DNA of 64,000 nt from Aquicoccus sp. G2-2 (GTDB taxonomy: Bacteria > Pseudomonadota > Alphaproteobacteria > Rhodobacterales > Rhodobacteraceae), in assembly GCF_034555965.1 (NCBI RefSeq), contig NZ_JAYDCK010000003.1:1178001-1242000 (forward strand), given 5' to 3'. The notes beneath the pieces are model-generated. The model was not told the origin of the DNA, ran no database searches, and saw only the letters and a list, made by a program, of their open reading frames with translations. Positions 9,281 to 19,008 of the stretch are shown piece by piece. The position numbers were made by a program, and so were the translations under genes. Numbering within the stretch: the first letter of the stretch is position 1; each line of letters begins with the position of its first letter.

Positions 9281-10174
9281 ATGCGCAAGTTTCTGAAGTT
9301 TCTCGTTGTCCTCGCGCTTCTGGGCGCGGCATTCGCATGGTGGCTCAGCGCGCCCAAGCGGGTTGATCAGGCGCGTTTTGCGGCGCTCACCGGGGACGCG
9401 ACCCATGGTGAGCAGGTGTTCTGGGCGGCGGGCTGTGCCTCTTGCCATGCCGCACCCGGCGCCAAGGGCGATGCCCGGCTTGTGCTGTCGGGTGGGCTTG
9501 GCTTTGCCACACCGTTCGGCACATTCCACGCCCCCAACATTTCACAAAGCAGCAGTCAGGGCATTGGCGGCTGGAGCTTGGCCGATCTGGCCAATGCCGT
9601 GATGCAGGGTGTCTCGCCTTCGGGCGCGCATCTTTATCCGGCCTTCCCCTATACCACCTACAGCCATGCCAAACCGCAGGACATTGCCGATCTTTATGCC
9701 TTCCTGAAGACCCTGCCCGCCTCTGACCAGCCAAACCAGGCGCACGATGTCGGCTTTCCCTTCAACATCCGCCGTGGCCTTGGCCTGTGGAAAGTGCTTT
9801 TCATGCGCAAGGGCTGGGTGGTTGCCGATGTAACCGGCGAAGAGGCCACGCGCGGGCGCTACCTTGCCGAAGCCTTGGGCCATTGCGGCGAATGCCACAC
9901 CCCGCGCAACGCCATTGGTGGCCCGGATTACGCGCGCTGGCTGCAAGGCGCGCCAACACCCGACGGCAAGGGCAAGATCCCCGCAATCACACCGGACAAA
10001 CTCACATGGTCGACGACGGATATCGCGGCTTATCTTTCCACCGGGTTTACGCCCGAATATGACAGCGCGGGCGGAGAGATGGCAGACGTGGTGCAAAACC
10101 TCGCACATCTGCCCGAGGCCGACCTGCTTGCCATTGCCGCTTATCTCAAGCAGGTGCCCGCCGCAGCCAAGTGA
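9281..10174 (+). CDS. Dihaem c-type cytochrome, membrane-anchored
   Basis: 297 aa. An uncleaved N-terminal anchor (KFLKFLVVLALLGAAFAWWL) precedes two cytochrome c domains with haem sites CASCHAAPG (about residue 50) and CGECHTPRN (about residue 205). Candidate axial Met residues follow each site. The layout resembles the cytochrome subunits of periplasmic alcohol, gluconate or aldehyde dehydrogenases, but no dehydrogenase gene is adjacent, so the partner is unknown. With the upstream cytochrome c' gene it probably forms a small electron-transfer operon. It ends just before the convergent lipA. Confidence 0.85.
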   Translation: MRKFLKFLVVLALLGAAFAWWLSAPKRVDQARFAALTGDATHGEQVFWAAGCASCHAAPGAKGDARLVLSGGLGFATPFGTFHAPNISQSSSQGIGGWSLADLANAVMQGVSPSGAHLYPAFPYTTYSHAKPQDIADLYAFLKTLPASDQPNQAHDVGFPFNIRRGLGLWKVLFMRKGWVVADVTGEEATRGRYLAEALGHCGECHTPRNAIGGPDYARWLQGAPTPDGKGKIPAITPDKLTWSTTDIAAYLSTGFTPEYDSAGGEMADVVQNLAHLPEADLLAIAAYLKQVPAAAK

Positions 10175-10180
10175 GCGTTC

Positions 10181-11152
10181 TCAACCACGCCCAAGTTTTT
10201 TGAGCCGGTTTTCCCGCAGCCGTGCGAAATCATCGCCCGCGTGATAGCTCGACCGCGTCAGCGGCGTGGCGGAAACCATCAGGAACCCCTTGCCATAGGC
10301 GGCTTTCTCATAGGCGGCAAATTCGTCGGGGTGGACAAATTTTGCCACCTCATGATGCTTGGGCGTTGGTTGCAGATACTGCCCGATGGTCAGAAAATCC
10401 ACATCCGCCGCGCGCATGTCATCCATCACCTGCGAAACCTGCTGGCGCTCTTCGCCAAGCCCGACCATGATGCCCGACTTGGTGAACATCGCCGGGTCAA
10501 GTTCCTTCACCCGCTGCAACAAGCGCAAGCTGTGGAAATACCGCGCGCCGGGGCGAACTTCGGGGTAAAGCCCCGGCACGGTTTCAAGGTTGTGATTGAA
10601 CACGTCCGGGCGCGCTTCCACCACCTTCTCCAGCACCTCCGGCGCACAGCGCAGGAAATCCGGGGTCAGAATTTCAATCGTCGTCTCCGGGCTTTGGTGG
10701 CGCACCGCGCGAATGGTCTGTGCGAAATGCTCTGCCCCACCATCTTGCAAATCATCCCGATCAACGCTGGTAATCACCACATGATTAAGCCCTAGCGTCT
10801 TCACTGCATGCGCCACCCGCCCCGGCTCAAATGCGTCAAGCGCATCCGGTCTGCCGGTGGCCACATTGCAAAACGAACAGCCACGGGTGCAAATCTCGCC
10901 CATGATCATCATCGTCGCATGACCCTGGCTCCAGCACTCCCCCACATTCGGGCAGCCCGCCTCTTCACAGACGGTGGAAAGCTTGTTCTCGCGCATGATC
11001 CGGTGGGTGTTGGCATAGCCCGCCCCCGAAGGTGCCTTGACCCTGATCCAGCTTGGCTTCTTCGGCTGCGCCTTGTCGGGGCGATGCGCTTTTTCGGGGT
11101 GGCGCTGGTCGGGGATGTTGAGATCGCGCATGGGAGGTGCCTTTGTTGTCAT
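10181..11152 (-). CDS. lipA: Lipoyl synthase
   Basis: Radical-SAM enzyme that inserts two sulfurs into octanoyl-protein to form lipoyl cofactors. The auxiliary cluster motif [12 protein letters not shown] and the radical-SAM motif [10 protein letters not shown] are both present, with the family string [12 protein letters not shown] near the end and the essential RSSYHAGD at the C-terminus. The open frame begins at 11224. Starts at 11152 (MTTKAPPM) or 11131 (MRDLNIPD) fit the family better; 11152 is used here and the choice is not firm. The gene is read away from the peroxiredoxin. Confidence 0.95.
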   Translation of the reverse strand: MTTKAPPMRDLNIPDQRHPEKAHRPDKAQPKKPSWIRVKAPSGAGYANTHRIMRENKLSTVCEEAGCPNVGECWSQGHATMMIMGEICTRGCSFCNVATGRPDALDAFEPGRVAHAVKTLGLNHVVITSVDRDDLQDGGAEHFAQTIRAVRHQSPETTIEILTPDFLRCAPEVLEKVVEARPDVFNHNLETVPGLYPEVRPGARYFHSLRLLQRVKELDPAMFTKSGIMVGLGEERQQVSQVMDDMRAADVDFLTIGQYLQPTPKHHEVAKFVHPDEFAAYEKAAYGKGFLMVSATPLTRSSYHAGDDFARLRENRLKKLGRG

Positions 11153-11390
11153 GCCGGACGTCACAGGTTTTCTAACAGCTATTGCAGCAAATGTAAGCAG
11201 AGCTTGCGCAAGGCAGCCATGCACCCAAATGTGCTAATGCAGCATTTACACAAGAAATAGCTGATAACTACCGGAAAGTTTTATACAATAGCTTATTTCG
11301 CAATCGCAGCAAACCGCCTCTTGAAAGCGGCCGTTATCGCCTTTAGATCAATTCTAAATCCATAACGAAAACGCCCGAAAGGAGAATCCC

Positions 11391-11939
11391 ATGAAAGCCG
11401 GTATGCCCGTTCCCAACATCACGTTCCACACCCGCGTGCGCGACGAAAGCATTGAGGGCCCCAACCCGTTCCGTTGGGAAGACAAGACCAGCGCCGACTA
11501 TTTCAAAGGCAAGCGGGTCATCTTGTTTTCGCTGCCCGGCGCATTCACCCCGACCTGCTCGACCTATCAACTGCCGGGGTTCGAGAAGAACGCCGCCGCC
11601 TTCCGTGAGCACGGCATCGACGAAATATACTGCCTGTCAGTCAACGACGCTTTCGTGATGAACAAATGGGCGCAATCGCAAGACCTCAATGCGGTCAAGG
11701 TCATCCCCGATGGCTCGGGCGAGTTTACCCGTCGCATGGGGATGCTGGTGGCCAAGGACAACCTTGGTTTTGGCGCGCGCAGCTGGCGCTATGCCACGAT
11801 CATCAATGACGGCATGATCGAGGTTTGGTTCGAAGAGCCGGGCATCTGCGACAACCACGCCGAAGACCCTTACGGCGTGTCCAGCCCGGAAACCCTGCTG
11901 GCCTACCTCGAAAAGCAGAATGAGGAAAAAGCCGCCTGA
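11391..11939 (+). CDS. Peroxiredoxin (Prx5/AhpC-TSA redoxin family)
   Basis: 182 aa. It reduces hydrogen peroxide and organic peroxides using glutathione/glutaredoxin-type donors. The catalytic motif PGAFTPTCSTYQLPG holds the peroxidatic Cys at about residue 49 with Thr three residues before it. The late Arg (GFGARSWRYA) that stabilises the thiolate is present, and a second Cys occurs in EEPGICDNHAEDPYGVSS. The domain lacks a fused glutaredoxin. The start at 11391 follows AAAGGAG. The AT-rich 166-bp spacer to lipA probably holds divergent promoters. A GC hairpin follows the stop. Confidence 0.92.
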   Translation: MKAGMPVPNITFHTRVRDESIEGPNPFRWEDKTSADYFKGKRVILFSLPGAFTPTCSTYQLPGFEKNAAAFREHGIDEIYCLSVNDAFVMNKWAQSQDLNAVKVIPDGSGEFTRRMGMLVAKDNLGFGARSWRYATIINDGMIEVWFEEPGICDNHAEDPYGVSSPETLLAYLEKQNEEKAA

Positions 11940-11959
11940 GGGCCGCTTTGGCGCGGCCC
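11940..11959 (+). terminator. Hairpin after peroxiredoxin gene
   Basis: GGGCCGC-TTTGGC-GCGGCCC forms a perfect 7-bp GC stem with a 6-nt loop directly at the peroxiredoxin stop codon. No T tract follows, so it may stabilise the 3' end or act weakly as a terminator. Confidence 0.45.
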
Positions 11960-11996
11960 GTCCAAGGCCGCGCCATAAATCCATCCAAGCGTCAAG

Positions 11997-13159
11997 TCAC
12001 CCGATCATCCCGGCGCTTTCGCCCAATTGCGCATAGTGCCGCTTCAGCCGTTGCAACGCGATCCTCAGCACGATCTTGCCCGAACGCGCGCTCCAGCCCA
12101 TCTTCCTCTCGGTGGCTTCCAACCCGTCCATGTAGCAACAACACCTCAGCACCACATCGCCCAGCCCCGGCCCAAGGTCGCCAAGCGCGCCAACCACCCG
12201 CGCACGTGCAACACTCGACCCGCCGAGTTCCTCTCCCGGTTTCGGGCTTGCATCAACCGGTCCGGTCATGAACCGTTCCCAGTTCTGCCGCACCGGCTTC
12301 TGGCCCATCTGCGCCAACTCAAAGTCTTCCCGCAACCGCTCCCCGGCCGCGACCAGATCCTCGCTCAGAAACGGCGTGCCATCACGGTCCTTGCGCCGTG
12401 CCAGCGCGATCAGCGGCGATTCCCCCAGATGATAGCGCACATGCCCGCCCGCACCGTTCTCGCCCCGCCCGCCGGTTTCCCCGCTCTGCTCTGCCGGGGC
12501 AAAAAGCCGCTTTGTGCCTCGGCAAATCCGCGTGCGGCGTTTTCTTCTTCGGCCACGATCCGGCTTAACGCCGCCCGCCCCGATGCGGTAACCCGATAAC
12601 GCGCAATCCGGCCCGGCTCGGCACAGGTGATCCAGTCCTTCAGCGCCATCGCCTGTGCCACCGCGCGGTCCACAACGGCGGTGCGCGTTGTTTGCCCGTC
12701 TTTGGTTTCGCGCACCACCACGGCCTTGTCCATTTCAGCCGCCACGGCAAGAACGGCCCCCTTTTCGCACAGACGGCGCAGCACCCGGCGCGCCTCTCTG
12801 TCCAAGGCGATCTCATTGGCCGTCATTTCGCCGCTGCGGTTTTGATATGTCATGTTTTCTGGCTCCTTCGTTCCGGCGTTTGTCGCGGGGTTTTCCACCT
12901 GATGCTTGCTGCGCCCCACGGCCCCCTGCCGCAGCGCAGTGCCAAGCCGGTGCAATATTTCGTCGACAAGGAAGTCTTCGCGCAGGCACTCAAACCGGCG
13001 AACTTGGCGCAAGACTGTCGAAGGGTGGCAAGCGTCCGATCGTGCAAGCGCCCTGATCGAGACCCCGCGTTCGGTGTGAAAAAGGTATCGCCTGGCCGCT
13101 TCGGGAACCCAGCCGGGTAGCTTTTGGCCTTCCCTCTCCCCTGTCGTCTGAAGCTCCAT
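11997..13159 (-). pseudogene. DUF6456 / HTH protein split by a single-base frameshift
   Basis: Two overlapping frames together make one DUF6456 protein. The upstream part (to about 12505) carries an N-terminal HTH-like segment (VSIRALARSDACHPSTVLRQ) and a second domain. The downstream part carries the DUF6456 signature RYHLGESPLIALARRKDRDG and FLSEDLVAAGERLREDFELA. The frames switch at an A5 run (T5 on the coding strand) at 12501-12505. One extra T would give AEAQSGFFAPAEQSGETGG and join them. The start at 13159 has AAGGA upstream; the frame extends to a GTG at 13189. The gene is divergent from DUF6477. It is either a real frameshift or a homopolymer miscall. Confidence 0.75.
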
Positions 13160-13181
13160 GGCATTGTTGTCCTTTTCGGGC

Positions 13182-13213
13182 TTATCCACAAGTTTTCCAC
13201 AATATTATACACA
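13182..13213. promoter_or_regulatory. Three phased DnaA-box-like 9-mers
   Basis: TTATCCACA (13182-13190, perfect consensus), TTTTCCACA (13193-13201) and TTATACACA (13205-13213) lie in one orientation, 11 and 12 bp apart, that is about one helical turn. Each of the last two differs from consensus at one position. AT-rich DNA follows to about 13300. The site lies just upstream of the likely DUF6456 start and opposite the DUF6477 promoter. DnaA control of the pair is an inference. Confidence 0.5.
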
Positions 13214-13387
13214 ACCTATGCGTGTAATTGTTACGCTAAGGTTAATTTTCTGCGTTCGCTTCAAATTCCTTTCAAAACACTAATCAACATTGATTTGACC
13301 GTGCGCACCCACGGCATCTTGGGCAACACCCCGCTGCCGCGTGACACAACTTCAGCATGAATTTCAATTTTCAGGGGAACCACGGCA

Positions 13388-13678
13388 ATGACAGATCTAC
13401 TGACACAGCTTGCGCAAACCAAGCGCCCTCGCCTGCTGATCGAAGCCGCCCGCGCCGGGGTGGACGATTATCATCGCGACAGCCATTTGACGCGCCATCT
13501 TGGCTACGGCGCCTTACCCCGCGCCGGTGAAGCGTTGAAACCATTGCTTGAAAAAGAACAGCTGATCGACGCACAACGCCGCGAAGGCGATAACAACTAT
13601 TCGCTTGTCACCCATGTTGATCTGCTGATTGCGGTCATGGGGGAGGCCCGCCTTGCCCGCGCCCTTTGTCCGGGTTGA
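13388..13678 (+). CDS. DUF6477 family protein
   Basis: 96 aa, soluble and mostly helical, beginning MTDLLTQLAQTKRPRLLIEAAR. The family is small, found in Rhodobacterales next to DUF6456 genes, and its function is unknown. A basic loop (RHLGYGALPRAGEALKPLL) and the following DAQRREGDNNYSL are the most distinctive parts. It is divergent from the DUF6456 gene, with DnaA-box-like sites in the shared upstream region. The start follows AGGGGAAC at short spacing. Confidence 0.8.
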   Translation: MTDLLTQLAQTKRPRLLIEAARAGVDDYHRDSHLTRHLGYGALPRAGEALKPLLEKEQLIDAQRREGDNNYSLVTHVDLLIAVMGEARLARALCPG

Positions 13679-13793
13679 GCGCGGGGGCGCTGTGCCCATC
13701 GCGGCCTCGCGCTCAAGCCCAAGCTCAGGCGCGTGGGATACCGCGCAACACCATGCACGGCATCGGTTTTTTCAGTCACCTACGTGGTTAGCC

Positions 13794-15347
13794 TCAGACG
13801 AATGCGTCCGGCTCTGCGGCTTTCTTCTTGGTGATATACTCTGACAAAGCCTCATTGATCCCCGGATCAAGTGCTGGCGCCTGATAGGCGTCAAGCAGCT
13901 TGGTTGCCCGTTCACCGGCCAATGCCGCGGTGTCGCGCGCGCCTTCCTCTTCCCAAGTCTCAAACGGTTTGTAGTCCAGAAGATCGGTTTTCCAGAACGC
14001 GTTCTTGTAATTGGCCTGCGTATGCTCACAACCAAGATAATGCGAGCCGGGGCCAACCTCGCGCAGCGCACCCATCGCTTGGGCGTTCTCATCGGTGGAC
14101 ACCCCTTCAGCCATCCGATGCAGAATGCCCAATTGATCCGCGTCCATCACAAACTTCTCGATCGAACTGACCAATCCGCCTTCCAGCCACCCCGCCGCGT
14201 GGAGCATGAAGTTAACGCCGGAAAGCAGCCCCATATTAAGCGAGTTGGCACTTTCATATGCAGCCTGTGCATCCGGCAGTTTCGAGCCGTTGAACGCCCC
14301 CGCCGACCGGAAAGGCAGCCCCATGCGCCGCGCCAGCTGTCCGGCGCCGTAGGTCACCAGACTTGCCTCAGGCGTGCCGAACGTCGGAGAGCCGCTTGCC
14401 ATGTCGATCGAGGTGACGAAAGCGCCGAAAATAACCGGCGCACCGGGGCGCACCAACTGGCTATATCCGATCCCGGCCATGACCTCGGCCAACACTTGCG
14501 TCAGCGTGCCCATCACCGAAACCGGCGCCATTGCGCCGCCGACGATGAACGGCGACACGATACAGGCCTGCCCCGCCGCCGCATACGCCTCAAGCGCGCC
14601 CATCATCGTATCATCGAAGGTCAGCGGCGAGTTGATGTTGATCAGCGACGTCATCACCGTGTTCTGCGCCACGAACTCCTTGCCGAACAGAATCTCGCAC
14701 ATTTCCACGCTGTCGCGCGCCCGGCTTGGGTCCGTGACCGAGCCCATGAACGGCTTGTCAGAAAGCGTCATATGCGCGTGCAGCATATCAAGATGGCGCT
14801 TGTTCACCGCCACATCCGTCGGCTCACAGACCGTGCCGCCGGAGTGATGCAGGTATTTCGACATATAGGTAAGTTTCACGAACTTGGAAAAGTCATCCAT
14901 CGTCGCATAGCGCCGCCCGCCCGCGTTATCGCGCACGAAGGGCGGGCCATAAACCGGCGCCAGCACCAGATTGCGCCCGCCAACCTCTACACTACGCTCT
15001 GGATTGCGGGCGACTTGGGTAAACTGGCTGGGGGCTGTCTTGCACAGCTTGCGCGCCAATCCGCGCGGGATATGCACCCGCTCGCCATCGACACTGGCCC
15101 CTGCATCCGTCCAACGCTTCAGCGCGCCGGGGTTGTTAACGAAATTGACGCCGATCTCTTCGAGCACCGTTTCAGCGTTGTATTCGATAATTTCAAGCGC
15201 CTCTTCGTTCAGCACTTCGAAATTGGGAATATTGCGAGTAATGAATTTCGCCGTTTCAAACGAAACTGCGGTCCGTTCGGCGCGCCTTGCGGCACCCCCG
15301 CCACCACGTTGCCGCCTGCGTCCGCCTGCCGTTGCTGTCTCGCTCAT
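13794..15347 (-). CDS. mttB: MttB-family (trimethylamine methyltransferase-like) corrinoid methyltransferase, non-pyrrolysine
   Basis: 517 aa of the MttB superfamily: FEVLNEEALEIIEYNAETVL and VYGPPFVRDNAGGRRYATM near the N-terminus, SPLTFDDTMMGALEAYAAAG and GGAMAPVSVMGTLTQVLAEV in the barrel. The frame has no internal amber codon, so this is the non-pyrrolysine branch, whose characterised members (MtgB, MtpB) demethylate glycine betaine or proline betaine onto a corrinoid protein. The substrate here is unknown. A Gly/Arg-rich N-terminus (GGRRRQRGGGGAARR) is unusual. The folate-side partners appear to be at 50937-53291. No corrinoid protein gene is in the window. Confidence 0.88.
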   Translation of the reverse strand: MSETATAGGRRRQRGGGGAARRAERTAVSFETAKFITRNIPNFEVLNEEALEIIEYNAETVLEEIGVNFVNNPGALKRWTDAGASVDGERVHIPRGLARKLCKTAPSQFTQVARNPERSVEVGGRNLVLAPVYGPPFVRDNAGGRRYATMDDFSKFVKLTYMSKYLHHSGGTVCEPTDVAVNKRHLDMLHAHMTLSDKPFMGSVTDPSRARDSVEMCEILFGKEFVAQNTVMTSLININSPLTFDDTMMGALEAYAAAGQACIVSPFIVGGAMAPVSVMGTLTQVLAEVMAGIGYSQLVRPGAPVIFGAFVTSIDMASGSPTFGTPEASLVTYGAGQLARRMGLPFRSAGAFNGSKLPDAQAAYESANSLNMGLLSGVNFMLHAAGWLEGGLVSSIEKFVMDADQLGILHRMAEGVSTDENAQAMGALREVGPGSHYLGCEHTQANYKNAFWKTDLLDYKPFETWEEEGARDTAALAGERATKLLDAYQAPALDPGINEALSEYITKKKAAEPDAFV

Positions 15348-15562
15348 CGCTGCACACTCCTCTGAGTCCGGTCGATTTTGATCTCTGCCCTCCGGTTTAT
15401 GCCAACCCCGTCAATCGACGCGCGCGAATTGCGGCGAATGGGGGAAATGCGACATTCGCCCGAAGCACGCGCTGGCTCTACCTTGCGGCGCGCAGTCGAC
15501 AGGCTTGCATGCATGTGACAATCTGGTGTGACCAATCGGTTGTCGGCAAGGAAGGAAAGACC

Positions 15563-16261
15563 ATGCAGGACAATCCCGCGAAAGAAAGCGGCGAAACCGA
15601 ACGTAAAACCCTTACGGCACCGGAATTGACGGCGGTTGCCCATCTTTACCGTGGTGAAGTTTATCGCAGCACGATCTGGCGAACCCGGCTCGACACAACA
15701 ACCAACTGGGCGGTGGTCACGCTTGGCATTGCTCTGTCGATCTCATTCGCCTCCCCCGATGCGTCTCCGGTGCCGCTGGTTCTGGTTGGTGTGCTGGTGT
15801 TCTTCTTCCTGACACTCGAAGCACGGCGCTATCGCTATTTTAACGTCTGGCGGGCGCGGTCGCGCTGGATGGAAACACATTTCTACGCCCCGATGCTGGA
15901 TGACGGCAATCTGCATCTTGAGGAAAACTGGCAGAAGACTCTGGCGCAGGATTATCTCAGCCCGAAATACCACATCTCCTTCACCCGCGCGCTGGGGCGG
16001 CGCATAAGGCGCAGCTATTTCTGGATTCTGCTGATCCAGTCGTTGTCTTATGCGGGCAAGCTGGCGGTCCATCCGACACCGATGACAAGCTGGAACGACG
16101 TGGTCGTGCGCGCCGATGTTGGCCCGCTTCCCGGCGAAGTGATGATTGCCTGCGGCTTGTTATATGTCGTCAGTTGGGGCGGCTTTTCGATCTGGTCCTG
16201 GCGCGACGATGTCCGGCGCAGCAAAAGCCGTGGTTCTGGCAGGTCGGACGCGATGGGATGA
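15563..16261 (+). CDS. DUF2270 membrane protein
   Basis: 232 aa with the DUF2270 pattern: LTAVAHLYRGEVYRSTIWRT, then two adjacent hydrophobic helices (about residues 50-90), the ARRYRYFNVWRARSRWMETH segment, and two further helices near the C-terminus (GEVMIACGLLYVVSWGGFSI). Function is unknown. The start at 15563 follows GGAAGGAAAGA. The open frame reaching back to 15287 is an artefact of the high G+C. Confidence 0.85.
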   Translation: MQDNPAKESGETERKTLTAPELTAVAHLYRGEVYRSTIWRTRLDTTTNWAVVTLGIALSISFASPDASPVPLVLVGVLVFFFLTLEARRYRYFNVWRARSRWMETHFYAPMLDDGNLHLEENWQKTLAQDYLSPKYHISFTRALGRRIRRSYFWILLIQSLSYAGKLAVHPTPMTSWNDVVVRADVGPLPGEVMIACGLLYVVSWGGFSIWSWRDDVRRSKSRGSGRSDAMG

Positions 16262-16308
16262 TGCAAAACGCACTTGTCTTGGGACGGGACTGCGCCTAGG
16301 ACGCTGGC

Positions 16309-17871
16309 ATGACTGATACCTCACATGACCGCCTCCTCATCATCGACTTCGGCAGCCAGGTAACACAGCTTATCGCGCGTCGCCTGCGCGAACTGAACGT
16401 CTATTGCGAAATCCATCCCTATCAGAGCGTGGATGACGCGTTTCTGAAGGCCTTCGCGCCCAAAGCGGTGATCTTCTCCGGTGGACCGGCTTCGGTGATC
16501 GACGCGGCCTCACCGCGCCCGCCCGAAAGCGTCTATACGCTCGGCGTGCCGATCCTTGGCATTTGCTATGGCCAACAGGTGATGATGCACATGCTGGGCG
16601 GGCGGGTTGAGCGCGGCCACGGCACCGCCGAATTCGGCCGTGCCTATGTTGAGCCGAAGGGCAAACATGACGACTTGCTGTTCGGCTGGTTCACCGAAGG
16701 CCGTGAACAGGTCTGGATGAGCCACGGCGATCACGTCTCGAGCATCGCACCGGGATTTGAGGTTTACGGCACCTCTCCCAACGCGCCTTTCGCCATCACC
16801 GGCGATTGCACGCGTCATTTCTACGCGGTGCAGTTTCACCCCGAAGTGCACCATACCCCGAATGGCAAGACCTTCTATGAGAACTTCATCAAGCTTGCCG
16901 GATTCAAAGGCGACTGGACGATGGATGCCTACCGCGAGGAAGCCATCGCCAAGATTCGCGCGCAGGTCGGTGACAAGAAGGTGATCTGCGGATTGTCCGG
17001 CGGCGTCGATAGCTCGGTTGCCGCCGTGCTGCTGCATGAGGCGATCGGCGACAACCTCACCTGCGTTTTCGTCGACCACGGGCTGTTGCGGCAGAACGAG
17101 GCGGAAGAAGTCGTTTCGATGTTCCGCGACCATTACAACATCCCGCTCATTCACGCCGATGAGGCCGAGCTGTTTCTGGGCGAGCTGGACGGCGTCAGCG
17201 ACCCCGAACAGAAGCGCAAGACCATCGGGCGGCTCTTTATCGACGTGTTCCAGAAATACGCGTCCGAGATCGACGGCGCGGAATTTCTCGCCCAAGGCAC
17301 GCTTTATCCCGACGTAATCGAAAGTGTGAGCTTTTCCGGCGGGCCGTCTGTCACCATCAAATCACACCATAACGTCGGCGGCTTGCCGGAAAAAATGGGC
17401 CTCAAACTGGTTGAGCCATTGCGCGAGCTGTTCAAGGATGAAGTGCGCGCTTTGGGCCGAGAGCTGGGCCTGCCCGCATCGTTTATCGGGCGCCACCCTT
17501 TCCCCGGCCCCGGCCTTGCCATCCGCTGCCCCGGAGAAATTACCCCAAACAAGCTCGACATTCTGCGCAAGGCTGATGCGGTCTATATCGATCAAATCCG
17601 CCGCCATGGCCTTTATGATGAGATTTGGCAGGCCTTCGTTGCCATCCTGCCGGTGCGCACCGTTGGTGTGATGGGTGACGGGCGAACCTATGATTACGCC
17701 TGCGCGCTGCGCGCCGTGACCTCGGTCGATGGCATGACGGCGGATTACTATCCGTTCAGCCACGAATTTCTGGGCGAGACCGCCACCCGCATCATCAACG
17801 AAGTCGGCGGCATCAACCGCGTGACCTATGACATTACCTCGAAACCTCCGGGGACGATCGAGTGGGAATAA
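16309..17871 (+). CDS. guaA: GMP synthase (glutamine-hydrolysing)
   Basis: 520 aa, full length. The class I glutamine amidotransferase domain (residues 1-200) has the nucleophile elbow GICYGQQVM and [11 protein letters not shown]. The ATP pyrophosphatase domain has the P-loop [11 protein letters not shown], and the dimerisation domain ends with the XMP-binding [11 protein letters not shown]. It converts XMP to GMP. With hpt and gpt it gives the window three guanine-nucleotide genes, in separate transcription units. Confidence 0.98.
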   Translation: MTDTSHDRLLIIDFGSQVTQLIARRLRELNVYCEIHPYQSVDDAFLKAFAPKAVIFSGGPASVIDAASPRPPESVYTLGVPILGICYGQQVMMHMLGGRVERGHGTAEFGRAYVEPKGKHDDLLFGWFTEGREQVWMSHGDHVSSIAPGFEVYGTSPNAPFAITGDCTRHFYAVQFHPEVHHTPNGKTFYENFIKLAGFKGDWTMDAYREEAIAKIRAQVGDKKVICGLSGGVDSSVAAVLLHEAIGDNLTCVFVDHGLLRQNEAEEVVSMFRDHYNIPLIHADEAELFLGELDGVSDPEQKRKTIGRLFIDVFQKYASEIDGAEFLAQGTLYPDVIESVSFSGGPSVTIKSHHNVGGLPEKMGLKLVEPLRELFKDEVRALGRELGLPASFIGRHPFPGPGLAIRCPGEITPNKLDILRKADAVYIDQIRRHGLYDEIWQAFVAILPVRTVGVMGDGRTYDYACALRAVTSVDGMTADYYPFSHEFLGETATRIINEVGGINRVTYDITSKPPGTIEWE

Positions 17872-18249
17872 CCGTGGCCGCAGCGTTCTGAGCGACACAG
17901 AGCCGTGCCGAGATATTTCCTGTGAGGACTCGCGCACTCTCCGGCGCGGAATAAGGCCGAAGGCCGCCGCGCTATCGCCGGGTCGACAAAGCGCCGGCCC
18001 ATGGGCCGGTCCGGCGCTGGCACGGCGGGCCTGACGCCCCTTGATTCCGTGCCGCACGGCTCAGCGCCCGGATGCTTCCGGTGCACGCGCCAACCTCCCC
18101 CGCGTTTACCCTTTCTTCATTTCCCGATTCAATTTGAACCGAATTTCCGGCATACCTGATCCCATCACAGGCACCGCGCCCCGAGCAACGTGCCAGCCGT
18201 GGCAGAACACCCGGCGCGCATCCTGTCCCGCCTTGCCGGAGGTTCCGCC
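17872..18249. other. Intergenic region with palindromes, no gene recognised
   Basis: 378 bp between guaA and a predicted outer-membrane protein gene. GCGCCGGCCCATGGGCCGG followed by TCCGGCGC can fold into a GC hairpin near 17990-18020 and may end guaA transcription, though there is no T tract. Towards the right end the sequence becomes more AT-rich and may hold the promoter of the next gene. No convincing open frame with a start signal was found. Confidence 0.5.
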
Positions 18250-19008
18250 ATGTTCTGCCGCCTTGCCCTGCTGCTCTGCCTTGCGCTCAGCCCGCTCACA
18301 TCTCATGCCCAGACCAGCGACAGCGGCCTTGGCATCCTTGGCGGCGGCGTCACGCTCGCCCATGCTGGCGGCAACACACCGATCAGCCGCCTTGACGCTT
18401 ATCTTGATACTGCCATCACCCGCCACCACGGCGCGCAGCTTGATTTCGGATTGACCCGCTTTCCCGGCCATGATGACGGGCGCATTGCGCTGCATCTTTA
18501 CATGGCACCGGGCGGACAGGCTAAATACGGGGTCTTCGCCGCCTATTCGGACGTGAACAATCATCCCGCCAGCGCCCGCTCTGCCGGGATTGAGGCGCTT
18601 TGGGCGCTCGGCCCGCGCGCATTGATCGAAGCGCGCGCCGGGATTGGCACGGCCACCGGCTCAAACGATTTTGTTTTCGCCAGCCTGCGCGGGCAAAGGG
18701 CAATCACCGCACAGCTGACCGCGACGGCCCGCCTTGGCCTCATTGATCTTGATGAAAAAGCCCGCCGTCACCGCGAAATCGTGGCCGGTTTGGGGCTGAC
18801 CTACCGATTGTCACAAAACCTGTCACTCGGGTTTGGTGTTACGCATTCGCATATCACCGGCAGGCCCGCACTGGCCGATGACACCAGCGCGCATCTGACC
18901 CTTACCGCCCGTTTCGGCACCGCCGCCACCCGGTTGCGCGCGGCCCCGTTCTCGCCCATCCGTCCGCTCACCGGGCTTTATGCGCGCGGCGCGCTGCCGA
19001 TCCCCTAA
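18250..19008 (+). CDS. Predicted secreted/outer-membrane beta-barrel protein
   Basis: 252 aa. A signal peptide (MFCRLALLLCLALSPLTSHA, cleavage after HAQ) is followed by amphipathic alternating strands such as HHGAQLDFGLTRF, GRIALHLYMAP, KYGVFAAYSDV, LTATARLGLIDL and AGLGLTYRLSQNLSLGFGVTH. These suggest a small outer-membrane beta-barrel. No terminal aromatic residue is present (it ends GALPIP), which is unusual for an OMP. No family is recognised. The open frame extends to 18190, but the signal peptide fixes the start at 18250. It converges with the carboxypeptidase gene. Confidence 0.68.
   Translation: MFCRLALLLCLALSPLTSHAQTSDSGLGILGGGVTLAHAGGNTPISRLDAYLDTAITRHHGAQLDFGLTRFPGHDDGRIALHLYMAPGGQAKYGVFAAYSDVNNHPASARSAGIEALWALGPRALIEARAGIGTATGSNDFVFASLRGQRAITAQLTATARLGLIDLDEKARRHREIVAGLGLTYRLSQNLSLGFGVTHSHITGRPALADDTSAHLTLTARFGTAATRLRAAPFSPIRPLTGLYARGALPIP

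Noticed and set aside
13182-13300. Chromosomal replication origin
   Set aside because: Boxes and AT-rich DNA are suggestive, but there is no dnaA, hemE, parAB or gidA nearby; kept only as a regulatory site.
13794-15347. Pyrrolysine-containing trimethylamine methyltransferase
   Set aside because: No in-frame amber codon; the protein is the non-pyrrolysine type.
14022-15365. 447-codon open frame on the plus strand opposite mttB
   Set aside because: Shadow of a well-defined MttB-family gene; Arg/His/Pro-rich product without domain features.
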